The translations under genes were made by a program, and so were the position numbers. Source: Hydrogenophaga sp. (lineage in GTDB: Bacteria; Pseudomonadota; Gammaproteobacteria; Burkholderiales; Burkholderiaceae_C). From it: a stretch of DNA of 64,000 bases. Every line of letters begins with the position of its first letter. Position 1 is the first letter of the stretch. The notes beneath the pieces are model-generated. The model was not told the origin of the DNA. It saw nothing but the letters and a program-made list of their open reading frames with translations, and did no database searches. Location of the stretch: NCBI RefSeq assembly GCF_030656115.1, contig NZ_JAUSOO010000121.1:19587-83586 (forward strand). Reading direction: 5' to 3'. This document shows positions 1-7,778 of the stretch, piece by piece.

Positions 1-229
1 TGGCCAGCAGCGAGTAGATCGAATCGCGGACCTGCTGCCGGTACCAGGCATCCAGCACCTCTTCGCAGCGCACCTGATCAGCACCTGGGCGCACCTGCAG
101 GTAGAGCTTGCGCGGGCTCAGGTTCACTGCGTGCGCCGCATCGACGTGATGGATATCCAGCAGGTACCGTTTGCCCCAAAGGTAGCCATTGCCTTGATCG
201 GCGGCCATCGCCAGGGTTTGCTGTTTCAT
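1..229 (-). CDS. YgjP-like M48/DUF45 metallopeptidase, 5' part only
   Basis: The reading frame starts at ATG 229 and runs off the left edge, so 76 codons are visible. After about 15 residues the protein reads YLWGKRYLLDI, LYLQVRPGAD and LDAWYRQQVRD. This is the N-terminal pattern of the YgjP/SprT-like (DUF45) zinc metallopeptidase family. The HExxH active site would lie beyond the window edge, so activity cannot be judged. The first 12 residues (MKQQTLAMAADQ) resemble the start of IS5-family transposases of Burkholderiales rather than YgjP, so the gene may have gained its start from an insertion element. Family assignment is moderately sure; the fused start is inference. Confidence 0.6.
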   Translation of the reverse strand, partial: MKQQTLAMAADQGNGYLWGKRYLLDIHHVDAAHAVNLSPRKLYLQVRPGADQVRCEEVLDAWYRQQVRDSIYSLLA

Positions 230-302
230 CTTCACCTTCCTGTCTCGGGTGCTCAGAGACATGCAAACCCCGCGCCAGCGCGGGACTTGTTCAGCGTAGC
301 CC
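230..302 (-). mobile_element. possible IS5-family end remnant forming the leader of the YgjP-like gene
   Basis: Read on the minus strand, this stretch contains GAACAAGTCC next to a perfect hairpin (CCCGCGC / GCGCGGG, 269-284) and then an AGGAAGG-type ribosome site just before the ATG at 229. GAACAAGTC-type ends and a start MKQQTLAMAADQ are typical of some IS5-family elements, from memory. No second end and no transposase body are present in the window, so at most this is a one-sided fragment. Confidence 0.3.
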
Positions 303-332
303 TATTTCGCGCTCGCTTCTAGGGTTTACCCG

Positions 333-375
333 TTCAAATGGAATTTTGGTTGTTCCTATAATTGGTTCAACCAAT
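333..375 (+). promoter_or_regulatory. sigma70 promoter with overlapping GntR/FadR-type operator for the DctP gene
   Basis: A perfect -10 box TATAAT lies at 357-362, with a plausible -35 TTCAAA at 333-338 and an 18-base spacer. The -10 runs straight into a perfect 15-base palindrome, ATTGGTTCAACCAAT, at 361-375. The TGGT-N3-ACCA core is the known recognition pattern of FadR-subfamily GntR regulators such as PdhR and LldR. The same core recurs at 4908-4922 and 7751-7765, also beside promoter-like sequence. Binding here would block RNA polymerase, so repression relieved by a pathway metabolite is the likely mode. Confidence 0.7.
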
Positions 376-485
376 AGATATTCCATACAACGCGGCGCGT
401 CTATGGTGAGCCGCCGTAGTCGTCCTTGGTAGGAAGGACTCCGGCTCATTGCTTGCATGAATTTTCTTAACAGGAGACTTATTCG

Positions 486-1532
486 ATGATTCAAAGACGG
501 ACCTTTTTGCAGTCAGGCGTGGCAACTGCGTTGGGCGCGCCTGCGCTGACTGGCTATGCTCAGCAGCAGGTAAAGCTTCGATTCCACACCTTCATGCCCC
601 AGCAATCCAACGGCTGGCAAAACATCGTTTTGCCATGGATGAACGCAGTGGAGAAGGACTCTGCAGGCGCCATCAAATTTGAAGCCTATCCGGCCATGCA
701 GATGGGCGGTACGCCAGCCCAGTTGTATGACCAGGCTCGAGATGGGGTGGTCGATGTGGTTTGGACCTTGCCCGGCAATACGCCAGGTCGCTTTCCCCGT
801 ATCGAAGTCTTCGAGCTTCCGTTCATGATGAACAATGCGGAATCCACCTCACGAGCATGCTGGGACTACGTGCAAGCCGTTGCAAAAGACGAATTCAGGG
901 ACGTACACGCTTTGGCCTTCCACGTTCACAGCCCGGGCGTGATCCACATGAAGGACAAGCTGGTGAAGCGTCCAGAGGACTTTGCGGGCGCAAAGATTCG
1001 AGGGGCGACACGTCAGGTCTCCAAACTGCTCAGCAACCTGGGGGCGGCACCAGTGGGCATGCCCTTGCCTGCTATACCGGACGCACTGAGCAAGGGGGTG
1101 ATCAATGGGGCTGTGATTCCATGGGATGCCGCCTATCCCGTGAAGGCACATGAACTGGCCCACTTTCACTCCGAATTCGATCCAAGCGTGAACGCCCTCT
1201 ACACCGCTGGATTTGTTCTAGCCATGAACAAAAACAAGTACAACAACCTGTCACCCGAACTGAAGAAAATCATCGACAAGAACTCAGGTATCGAGCTGTC
1301 AGGTCGCATGGGGGCAGGCACCCTGCTGGGGGACCCGGTCGGCAGGAAAGCCGCGCAGGAGCGCGGCAACACCATCCACATCATCAAGGGGGCAGATGCT
1401 CAGGAGTTCAGGCGGAAGTCAGCCGCTGTGGAGGTGGAGTGGATGCAGGAAATGAACAAGCGGGGAATCGACGGAAAGGCGTTGGTGTCTACCGCGCGTC
1501 AGCTCATCGACAAGCACGCAAAGAAGGCGTGA
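486..1532 (+). CDS. TRAP transporter solute-binding protein, DctP family
   Basis: The 348-residue protein starts at ATG 486, nine bases after CAGGAGA. It opens with a Tat-like signal peptide (QRRTFLQSG, then an ALTGYAQ cleavage region). The mature part has the DctP fold pattern: VKLRFHTFMPQQS at the N-terminus, ARDGVVDVVWT, then FVLAMNKNKYNNL and a helical C-terminus. Proteins of this family bind carboxylates in the periplasm and hand them to DctQ/DctM permeases. No DctQ or DctM gene lies in the window, so the permease must be encoded elsewhere or shared. The gene has its own promoter, operator and terminator, which makes it a single-gene unit of the GntR-controlled module. The likely ligand is an acidic substrate or product of that module, an inference. 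Confidence 0.88.
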   Translation: MIQRRTFLQSGVATALGAPALTGYAQQQVKLRFHTFMPQQSNGWQNIVLPWMNAVEKDSAGAIKFEAYPAMQMGGTPAQLYDQARDGVVDVVWTLPGNTPGRFPRIEVFELPFMMNNAESTSRACWDYVQAVAKDEFRDVHALAFHVHSPGVIHMKDKLVKRPEDFAGAKIRGATRQVSKLLSNLGAAPVGMPLPAIPDALSKGVINGAVIPWDAAYPVKAHELAHFHSEFDPSVNALYTAGFVLAMNKNKYNNLSPELKKIIDKNSGIELSGRMGAGTLLGDPVGRKAAQERGNTIHIIKGADAQEFRRKSAAVEVEWMQEMNKRGIDGKALVSTARQLIDKHAKKA

Positions 1533-1578
1533 CAAAGGGACTGAGGCGGTTGGGCCGAAAGCCCGAATCCGCCCATGC

Positions 1579-1616
1579 AAAAAGCCCAGGGACCGGTCCC
1601 CTGGGCTTTTTGTTTT
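1579..1616 (+). terminator. rho-independent terminator after the DctP gene
   Basis: A perfect 13-base stem (AAAAAGCCCAGGG / CCCTGGGCTTTTT) with a 7-base loop is followed by TGTTTT. It stands 46 bases past the DctP stop. The A-rich left arm makes it able to act in both directions, so it may also end the convergent GMC operon that stops at 1690. Confidence 0.92.
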
Positions 1617-1689
1617 GGTGGTCCCATGAACACAAGCATGTTCCCGCAGACGGCGGCCGGCGCTCGGCGGTGCGGTCGTGTCACATTGC

Positions 1690-3318
1690 TCAGGATTCAA
1701 GGATGAGGCTTGCAGCCCGCTCGCCGATCATCATCGAGGGCGCGGCGGTGTTGCCACCTACGATGTTCGGCATGATGGACGCATCTGCAATGCGCAGTCC
1801 CTCGACGCCATGCACTCTGAGGTGGTTGTCGACCACTGCCAGGGCATCTGAGGCAGGCGCCATCTTGCAGGTTCCCACTGGGTGGTAGACGGTAGCGGTG
1901 TGCGCGCGGATGTACTTCTCGAGTTGGCCATCTTCCTGCACGCTCGAGCCTGGGGCCAGCTCTTCACCGATGAAGCGAGCCATGTCGGGCATCGATAGGA
2001 TGCGCCTGGCTTCACGCACGCCACGGATCAAGGTCTCTACGTCAGCGGGATGCTCGAGGAAATGGCCGTGTAGCCTGGGCTTGACGAGAGGGTCCGCCGA
2101 TTGCAACTCGATAGACCCACGGGTCGAAGGACGCAGGAGGCTGACATGGCACATGAACCCGTGGCGCCGCGGCAGTGTCCTGGCGTTTTCCTTCAGACCT
2201 ACCATGAACGTGTACTGCACGTCCGGATGTTCCAGTTCCGGCAAGGTGCGAATGAAGCCGCCGGCTTCAGCCGCGTTGGACGCGAGCATGCCCCTACCTG
2301 CGAACAGATATCGCAGCGGTGACATGATGGCGCGCGGCGCGGTTCGCCAACTCAGTGCGTAGGACTCTGCGCCGGGGTTGGATGCCGCGATCGAAACAGT
2401 GGGATGGTCCTGCAGGTTCTGTCCAACGCCAGGCAGGTGGTGGGTGACAGCAATGCCGTGTTGTTGCAACATGGTGGCATTGCCGATGCCTGAGAGCATC
2501 AGAAGGTGAGGCGAGTTGATAGCTCCGCCAGAGAGGATGACTTCGCGGGTGGCCTTGAGGCTCAGGTGAGCGTTCTTTTGGCGCAAGCTCACTCCAACAG
2601 CGCGTTGGCCCTCGATCAGAATGCGCTCCACGGTCGACTCGTCATACACAGTAAGGTTGGGCCGATTCAGCACGGGGTGCAGGAAGGCACGTGAACTGCT
2701 AAGGCGAACCGAGTTCCTTTGGTTCAAATCAAAGAGGCCGAAGCCATCCTGCTCGGCGCCATTGAAGTCGTCGTTGCGGGCGTGACCAGCCTGCTGAGCC
2801 GCGCGAATGAATGCGGTTGACAGCACGTGAGGTTCCTTCAGCGGCTGGACATCGAGTTCACCGCCTGTTCCATGCCATTGGGACGCGCCAGCGGCGTGGT
2901 TTTCATGGCGCTTGAAGTGGGGAAGCACATCGTCATATCGCCAACCCTCGGCCCCCTCGGCGTGCCACCGGTCGTAGTCGCTGCGGTGTCCTCGGATGTA
3001 GACGGTGCCATTGACAGAGGTGCATCCCCCCATGACCTTGCCGCGCGGACAAGGCACCTCTCGTCCGTTGATGCCGGCCCCACCCTGAAAGACGTATTGC
3101 CAGTTGTAGCGCTCATGGGGCAGCAGGAACACGTTTCCGATCGGGACCGAGGTTTTCCAGTTGACGGGGAAACGCCGATCGGACGGACCAGACTCGATGA
3201 GGGCCACGCGGACTTTGGGATCTTCTGAAAGGCGGTTGGCTACGACGCAACCGGCCGCACCCCCTCCCACCACGATGAAATCAAAGGATGTCGAAACTCT
3301 GGACATGATTGCAGCCAT
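1690..3318 (-). CDS. GMC-family FAD-dependent alcohol oxidoreductase
   Basis: This is a choline-dehydrogenase-like flavoprotein of about 542 residues that would oxidise a primary alcohol to an aldehyde. Visible features are the FAD dinucleotide fold VVGGGAAGC near the N-terminus, GMC signature 1 (GKVMGGCTSVNGTVYIRG), GMC signature 2 (GAINSPHLLMLSGIG), and the C-terminal catalytic segment YHPVGTCKM followed by NTAAPSMMIGERAA. The start at 3318 overlaps the aldehyde dehydrogenase stop as TGATG, which implies coupled translation; an ATG at 3306 is the alternative. It is the second gene of an operon with the aldehyde dehydrogenase, so the pair should take an alcohol to its carboxylic acid. The substrate cannot be read from sequence. 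PEG-type or other side-chain alcohols are possible. Confidence 0.9.
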   Translation of the reverse strand: MAAIMSRVSTSFDFIVVGGGAAGCVVANRLSEDPKVRVALIESGPSDRRFPVNWKTSVPIGNVFLLPHERYNWQYVFQGGAGINGREVPCPRGKVMGGCTSVNGTVYIRGHRSDYDRWHAEGAEGWRYDDVLPHFKRHENHAAGASQWHGTGGELDVQPLKEPHVLSTAFIRAAQQAGHARNDDFNGAEQDGFGLFDLNQRNSVRLSSSRAFLHPVLNRPNLTVYDESTVERILIEGQRAVGVSLRQKNAHLSLKATREVILSGGAINSPHLLMLSGIGNATMLQQHGIAVTHHLPGVGQNLQDHPTVSIAASNPGAESYALSWRTAPRAIMSPLRYLFAGRGMLASNAAEAGGFIRTLPELEHPDVQYTFMVGLKENARTLPRRHGFMCHVSLLRPSTRGSIELQSADPLVKPRLHGHFLEHPADVETLIRGVREARRILSMPDMARFIGEELAPGSSVQEDGQLEKYIRAHTATVYHPVGTCKMAPASDALAVVDNHLRVHGVEGLRIADASIMPNIVGGNTAAPSMMIGERAASLILES

Positions 3319-4820
3319 CAGATCTGGTGGGCGTTGCCCTTGAGCCATACCGACTTGGTTTGCAGGAACTCGTCCATGTGCTCTGTGCCGGACTCACGTC
3401 CGTAACCGCTCATCTTGTAGCCGCCGAAGGGAACAGCAGGATCCATTGGCCCATAACAGTTGACCCACACCGTTCCGGTGCGCAGCCCCCGGGTAATCTG
3501 TTGCACCTTGTCAGTATCACGGGTCCAGATGCCAGCACCGAGACCGAACGGCGTGTCGTTGCCACGTTGGATGGTCTCGCCAATTGTGTCGAATGGAAGC
3601 GCAGATATGACAGGTCCGAAGATCTCCTCGCGTGCGATGGACATGTTGTCGCTGACTTGCGAGAAGACCGTTGGTGCAACGAAGTATCCATTCTCGAGTC
3701 CCGTCTCCGTGAGCCGGGTCCCGCCGGCCGCGGTGCGAGCGCCTTCGGCCTGGGCCGCGTTCAGGTAGCCCATCACCCGTGTCAATTGAGATTCGCTTAC
3801 CAGGGGGCCAAGTTGGGTGGTCGGGTCCAGGGGATCGCCGACCTTCAGGGAACGAGCAAACTGCGCCACACGTTCCACGAACTCTTCATAAATCTTGCGC
3901 TCCACGAACAGCCGCGTGCCCGCGCTACAGATCTGTCCAGAGTTCAGGAACACGGCCATGGCAGCACCGGGCACGGCGGCATCGAGGTCCGCATCAGCGA
4001 AGACGATGTTCGGCGACTTGCCGCCGAGCTCCACCGACACCCGCTTGAGGTTGCCAGCAGAGGCACGCACGATGTGCTGCCCGACCTCGGTCGAACCCGT
4101 GAAGGCGATCTTGTCGACGCCCGGGTGGGCGGCCAGAGCCGCACCGGCCTCGCCAAACCCGGTGACCACGTTGACCACGCCGGAAGGGATGCCCGCTTCC
4201 AGGCACAGTTCACCCAGCCGCAGAGGCGAAAGCGGTGCCTGTTCGGCTGGCTTGAGCACCACCGTACATCCGGCGGCGAGCGCAGGGGCGATCTTCCAGA
4301 TGGCCATGCCCAGAGGGCCGTTCCAAGGATTGATGGCCGCCACCACTCCGACGGGCTCCTTCAGCGTATAGGTGAAGATGCCGCCCGGTTGCGAGTTCCC
4401 GATGGTGTGACCCTGGATCGAGGTGGCCAATCCCGCGTAGTAGCGCAACAGGGCAATACCGCGTCGACGCCGCGAGGTTGTCGCGGTGATCGGAGCACCC
4501 ATGTCCAAGGTGTCCAGCATGGCAAGTTCGTCGAAATTCTCGTCCAGCAGGTCCGCCAGCCTTAGGAGTACGGCTTGACGATCGAATGGCGTGAACTTGC
4601 TCCAAGGGCCTTCGAAAGCGCGCCTCGCAGCAGCTACAGCCTTGTCGATGTCGACCGCTTCGGCCAGCGCGACTTCTGCGAGGACCTGGCCTGTCGCAGG
4701 GTTGATGGTATGAAACGTTCGGCCCGATTCGGCCAGTACCTGTTGGCCGTCGATCAGCAATCGTTTGACTGATCCGTTCAGGAATGCAGGTCGCGTGGGC
4801 TTGGCGGGTGTGTCCGTCAT
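3318..4820 (-). CDS. NAD(P)-dependent aldehyde dehydrogenase
   Basis: The 500-residue protein has the ALDH layout and length. Seen are the oxyanion asparagine N167 (INPWNGPLG), the nucleotide-binding TGSTEVG, the general base E264 (VELGGKSP), the catalytic cysteine C298 (GQICSAG), and a C-terminal FGGYKMSGYGRESG. ATG 4820 was chosen because the protein begins properly there; an upstream in-frame ATG at 4946 would read through the promoter and operator. AGGAC lies about 10 bases before the start. It is the first gene of the operon with the GMC oxidoreductase and would turn its aldehyde product into an acid. Control is probably by the GntR regulators acting at 4908-4922. Confidence 0.92.
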   Translation of the reverse strand: MTDTPAKPTRPAFLNGSVKRLLIDGQQVLAESGRTFHTINPATGQVLAEVALAEAVDIDKAVAAARRAFEGPWSKFTPFDRQAVLLRLADLLDENFDELAMLDTLDMGAPITATTSRRRRGIALLRYYAGLATSIQGHTIGNSQPGGIFTYTLKEPVGVVAAINPWNGPLGMAIWKIAPALAAGCTVVLKPAEQAPLSPLRLGELCLEAGIPSGVVNVVTGFGEAGAALAAHPGVDKIAFTGSTEVGQHIVRASAGNLKRVSVELGGKSPNIVFADADLDAAVPGAAMAVFLNSGQICSAGTRLFVERKIYEEFVERVAQFARSLKVGDPLDPTTQLGPLVSESQLTRVMGYLNAAQAEGARTAAGGTRLTETGLENGYFVAPTVFSQVSDNMSIAREEIFGPVISALPFDTIGETIQRGNDTPFGLGAGIWTRDTDKVQQITRGLRTGTVWVNCYGPMDPAVPFGGYKMSGYGRESGTEHMDEFLQTKSVWLKGNAHQI

Positions 4821-4907
4821 GAAAGAAAGTCCTATGGAGAAAAGGTGGGGGTGCGAGGCTAGACAGTGGGCGGCCTGAACCTGCCAGATAAATACATCCC
4901 ACAGATC

Positions 4908-4947
4908 AATGGTTCTACCATTATGCTGGAGTACTGAGTTACTCAAA
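4908..4947 (-). promoter_or_regulatory. promoter and GntR/FadR-type operator for the aldehyde dehydrogenase-GMC operon
   Basis: The 15-base palindrome AATGGTTCTACCATT (4908-4922) matches the sites at 361 and 7751. Read on the minus strand, a -10 CATAAT (4925-4920) overlaps the palindrome edge, and a -35 TTTGAG (4947-4942) stands 16 bases upstream. The arrangement, with the -10 running into the operator, is the same as at the DctP promoter. Confidence 0.68.
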
Positions 4948-4989
4948 CCAGGGTTTACCCGGTATCACTCGGTGTGCTGGCGGTGCGCC

Positions 4990-5721
4990 TTAAGGCTTGG
5001 ATTGCTGCTTGTTCGCGTGATCGCGAAGGCTCATCAACAGCGAATTGAGTTCGCGGCAGGCTCCATTCGCATCGCGTACGCGAAAGCAAGCCATGAACCG
5101 TTTGCGGGCCGCGGCGAGGTCCCGGGCGGGGTATCGCACCGTGCCGAGCAGGCGAACCACGGGGTCGCTGATGGAATCCATCAACATCGCAAAGGCGCGA
5201 TTGTGCGTGGCTGCTGCCAGGCATCGATAAAACTCAAGCGAGCTGGACAAGCGCTTGGCGTCAGAGACATCCTTCACCGCGTCGACCGTGTCCTGTACCG
5301 CCTGCTCCAATGAGGTCATGTCGAGGTCCGTGGCGCGTTCACTGGCCAAGCGAACCACCGCATCAAGCAGATGGATGCGGACTTCAGTTAGATCGTCCAG
5401 AGAAATGGAACCCATCTCGACCAGATCGTTGACCGCCTGAGTGACACGACCGGAATCGGATGCGCGGATAAACGCCCCGCCTTTGACTCCCCGCACCAGA
5501 GTCAACAGGCCCGCATTTTCCAGACTGCGAAGGGCTTCGCGAACGGTGTTGCGGCCAACTTGAAGAAGCTCGGCCAACTCACGCTCAGGAGGCAACTTGT
5601 CGCCGGGCTTGAGGCGTCCACTGCTGAGTTGGTCGCGGATGCGCTGTTCTACGACCTCAAAAGTTCGCACCGATTGAACCGGCGTCAGATCAAGGGGGAG
5701 GGACGGGGAGACAGATGGCAT
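4990..5721 (-). CDS. GntR-family transcriptional regulator, FadR/FCD subfamily (first of two)
   Basis: The 243-residue protein has a winged helix at about residues 18-85: VVEQRIRDQLSSGRLKPGD, LPPERELAELLQVGRNTVREALRSLENAGLL. The GGAF wing follows, then an all-helical FCD ligand domain. The pattern is that of FadR, PdhR and LldR regulators, which usually leave DNA when a carboxylate effector binds. It is divergent from a second, similar regulator at 5866 and lies just upstream of the aldehyde dehydrogenase operon. The TGGT-N3-ACCA palindromes at 361, 4908 and 7751 fit this subfamily, so one or both regulators probably bind them. Which one does is not visible. Confidence 0.9.
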   Translation of the reverse strand: MPSVSPSLPLDLTPVQSVRTFEVVEQRIRDQLSSGRLKPGDKLPPERELAELLQVGRNTVREALRSLENAGLLTLVRGVKGGAFIRASDSGRVTQAVNDLVEMGSISLDDLTEVRIHLLDAVVRLASERATDLDMTSLEQAVQDTVDAVKDVSDAKRLSSSLEFYRCLAAATHNRAFAMLMDSISDPVVRLLGTVRYPARDLAAARKRFMACFRVRDANGACRELNSLLMSLRDHANKQQSKP

Positions 5722-5865
5722 GCACGTTCAACGGAAAGTCCGGTCTCAGTATATGACTGACGGAGCCTGCGAACCAGGGGCCATTGGCGTACGAAGTGGC
5801 GTGGTGCGCACGGGAGTACCTTGGCGCTCTTAGAATGGCGCACCCTCAAACGTTGAACTCTCAGA

Positions 5866-6627
5866 GTGAAGACCATCGAATCCTTGCGTCAACCAGACTT
5901 CGAAGCCATCGCTCCCATGCGTGCGGCCGATGAGATCGAAGCCCAGATCAGGGATTTGATCGCCAAGGGGCAACTGCGTCCCGGTGACAAGCTGCCTCCT
6001 GAACGGGATCTCGCGCAGCGTTTTAACGTGAGCCGCAATACATTGCGTGAAGCACTCCGCGCACTGGAGCAGGCCAAGCTCATCGAACTGCGCAAAGGTG
6101 CCCACGGCGGCGCGTTCGTGTTGCATGGCGACGCGGGTACCGTCGCCAACAGCATGCGAGACCTCTACCGCCTGGGTGCCATCACACCGCAGCAACTAAC
6201 AGATGCCCGCATCTGGTTGAGCAAGGTGATTGTCGAGGTTGCTTGCGAAATGGCGACAACCGATGACCTGTTGCGTTTGCAGGCCAACGTCGATGCAACC
6301 ATAGCGGCCGATGCGCGTGGCGATTTCGACGAACGTGCCAGGCTCAATCGTGAGTTTCACCTCGTGCTCGCCAGCATTACACGCAACCCGATCATTGAGA
6401 GCGCGATGAGAGGTGTCATGGGCATACTGGCCGACTTCATTCAGCAGATCGGACCCAGCGACAATGCCTTCATCATTCCCTCGCGGCGTCGCCTTCTCAA
6501 GCACCTGAACGCTCGCGATACGTTGGCTGCAACCGCGGAGATGAAGAAGTCGCTGGTGCGTTTGCACGACCAGTACCTTGCGCAGTGGACGGCGCGGCAG
6601 GCACAAACTTCTGATGCCCGCCGTTGA
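5866..6627 (+). CDS. GntR-family transcriptional regulator, FadR/FCD subfamily (second of two)
   Basis: The 253-residue protein begins at a GTG. Its DNA-binding part is very like that of the neighbour: EIEAQIRDLIAKGQLRPGD, LPPERDLAQRFNVSRNTLREALRALEQAKLI and GGAFVL. The FCD domain follows from about residue 100. An internal ATG at 5917 (MRAADEIEAQ) is an alternative start that would keep the whole DNA-binding domain. Two FCD paralogues head to head, sharing a 144-base gap, suggest either heterologous effectors for one operator type or a division of labour between the oxygenase and the alcohol oxidation genes. The region between them shows no TGGT-N3-ACCA site. Confidence 0.88.
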   Translation: MKTIESLRQPDFEAIAPMRAADEIEAQIRDLIAKGQLRPGDKLPPERDLAQRFNVSRNTLREALRALEQAKLIELRKGAHGGAFVLHGDAGTVANSMRDLYRLGAITPQQLTDARIWLSKVIVEVACEMATTDDLLRLQANVDATIAADARGDFDERARLNREFHLVLASITRNPIIESAMRGVMGILADFIQQIGPSDNAFIIPSRRRLLKHLNARDTLAATAEMKKSLVRLHDQYLAQWTARQAQTSDARR

Positions 6628-6654
6628 GAGCCCGGGTCTTGATGCGACCCACTT

Positions 6655-6675
6655 GGCGACATCCTTTGTGTCGCC
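6655..6675. terminator. hairpin between convergent genes
   Basis: A perfect 7-base stem GGCGACA / TGTCGCC with loop TCCTTTG lies between the convergent ends of the second GntR gene (6627) and the reductase (6684). It has no U-tract on either side, so it is a weak or factor-assisted terminator at best. Confidence 0.45.
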
Positions 6676-6683
6676 TTGCAGCC

Positions 6684-7640
6684 TCAAAGATCCAAGACCA
6701 ACAGCGGTGAGCGAGATCCCGAGCAGCACGGGATGATCGCTCCGTTCTCCTCGCGTTCCGCTTCGGTCAGGCATTCATCGCGATGGTCAGGAACACCGGA
6801 GATCACACGCGTCTTGCAGGTGCCACAAACACCCTGAGAGCAGGCGTACTGGATATCCACTCCCGCATCAAGCAACGCGTCCAGGATGGACATGCCCGCC
6901 GTCACGGACACCACCTTGCCGGAACGGCTCAACTGCACCTTGAATCCACCATCAAGTGCGGCTGTCTGACTGGCGGCAAATCGCTCGTAATGGACAGTGA
7001 CTGGATCCCGCTGCCGCCCGGCCTCGATGAACGCATCAATCAGAGCCGAAGGTCCGCAGCAATAGAGATGGGCATTCCCGTCCGCCTTGGACACGATGTC
7101 GTGCACCGCCATGCGGCGCTGCTCGCCGGAGAAATAGAGGAACAACGTGCCGCTGCAGGCTTGGGCAATCCGTTCAAGTTCCTTCCGATAGGCCATGTGC
7201 GCTGGGGAACGTGCAGCGTAGTGAAGGATCCAGGGCTTACCCAGCCGGGACAGGCGTTCAATCATGGACAGCATGGGCGTGATGCCAATGCCGCCAGCGA
7301 TGAGAACTGTGCTGGGGGCGTTTTCCACCAAAGGAAAGTCATTGCTTGGTGTGCAGGCCTTCAGCATGGTGCCAACCCGGGCCTGCGTGTGAAACCACTT
7401 TGATCCTCCCCGGCTGTCGGCCTCAAGTTTGACGGCGATGCGGTAGGCACCGGATTCACTTCCGTCATCGAGCAAGGAGTAGCTCCGCGACAGGCCTCCA
7501 GGAAGCTGGATGTCGATGTGGGACCCGGCTCTAGCAGGCGGAAGTTGAGCGCCGCTCGCGCAGACCAGTTCAAAGGAATGGATATCCACTGTCTGCTCGC
7601 AGATCTGACGGATACGAAGGTTCAGTGTGTCAGTTGTCAT
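6684..7640 (-). CDS. phthalate-dioxygenase-reductase-like flavin/[2Fe-2S] oxidoreductase
   Basis: The 318-residue protein passes electrons from NAD(P)H to a Rieske oxygenase. Order of domains: flavin domain with SRSYSL (51-56), NAD domain with AGGIGITPM (115-123) and YCCGP (193-197), and a C-terminal plant-type [2Fe-2S] ferredoxin with ligands C267, C272, C275 and C305 (CSQGVCGTC). ATG 7640 has GCGAGG nine bases ahead. An upstream in-frame ATG at 7715 adds an unlikely extension. It is divergent from the Rieske oxygenase at 7779 and is surely its partner. The operator at 7751-7765 sits in the shared promoter region. Confidence 0.92.
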   Translation of the reverse strand: MTTDTLNLRIRQICEQTVDIHSFELVCASGAQLPPARAGSHIDIQLPGGLSRSYSLLDDGSESGAYRIAVKLEADSRGGSKWFHTQARVGTMLKACTPSNDFPLVENAPSTVLIAGGIGITPMLSMIERLSRLGKPWILHYAARSPAHMAYRKELERIAQACSGTLFLYFSGEQRRMAVHDIVSKADGNAHLYCCGPSALIDAFIEAGRQRDPVTVHYERFAASQTAALDGGFKVQLSRSGKVVSVTAGMSILDALLDAGVDIQYACSQGVCGTCKTRVISGVPDHRDECLTEAEREENGAIIPCCSGSRSPLLVLDL

Positions 7641-7750
7641 CTGGATTGCCTCGCTATTTGTAGAAGTAATGGGGGTGATCGTCAGCCTCTGCGGTGGGTC
7701 ATCCGTGAAAACCACTAGACCGCGGCTCTGAAAATCCGGTACATTATATC

Positions 7751-7765
7751 AATGGTTCAACCATT
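7751..7765. promoter_or_regulatory. GntR/FadR-type operator in the divergent reductase-oxygenase promoter
   Basis: AATGGTTCAACCATT is a perfect 15-base palindrome around the TGGT-N3-ACCA core. It differs from the 4908 site by one central base. It lies 13 bases before the oxygenase ATG and just after an AT-rich TATATC that may be the -10. No convincing -35 was found. The site also contains an in-frame ATG (7752), which is therefore not the true start of the oxygenase. Confidence 0.68.
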
Positions 7766-7778
7766 ACAAGGAGCAAAA

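Noticed and set aside
4821..4946. N-terminal extension of the aldehyde dehydrogenase
   Set aside because: It would read through the promoter and operator; the ALDH sequence starts naturally at MTDTPAK (4820).
7752..7778. earlier ATG for the Rieske oxygenase
   Set aside because: It lies inside the operator palindrome; the ATG at 7779 has AAGGAG upstream and agrees with the paralogue's N-terminus.
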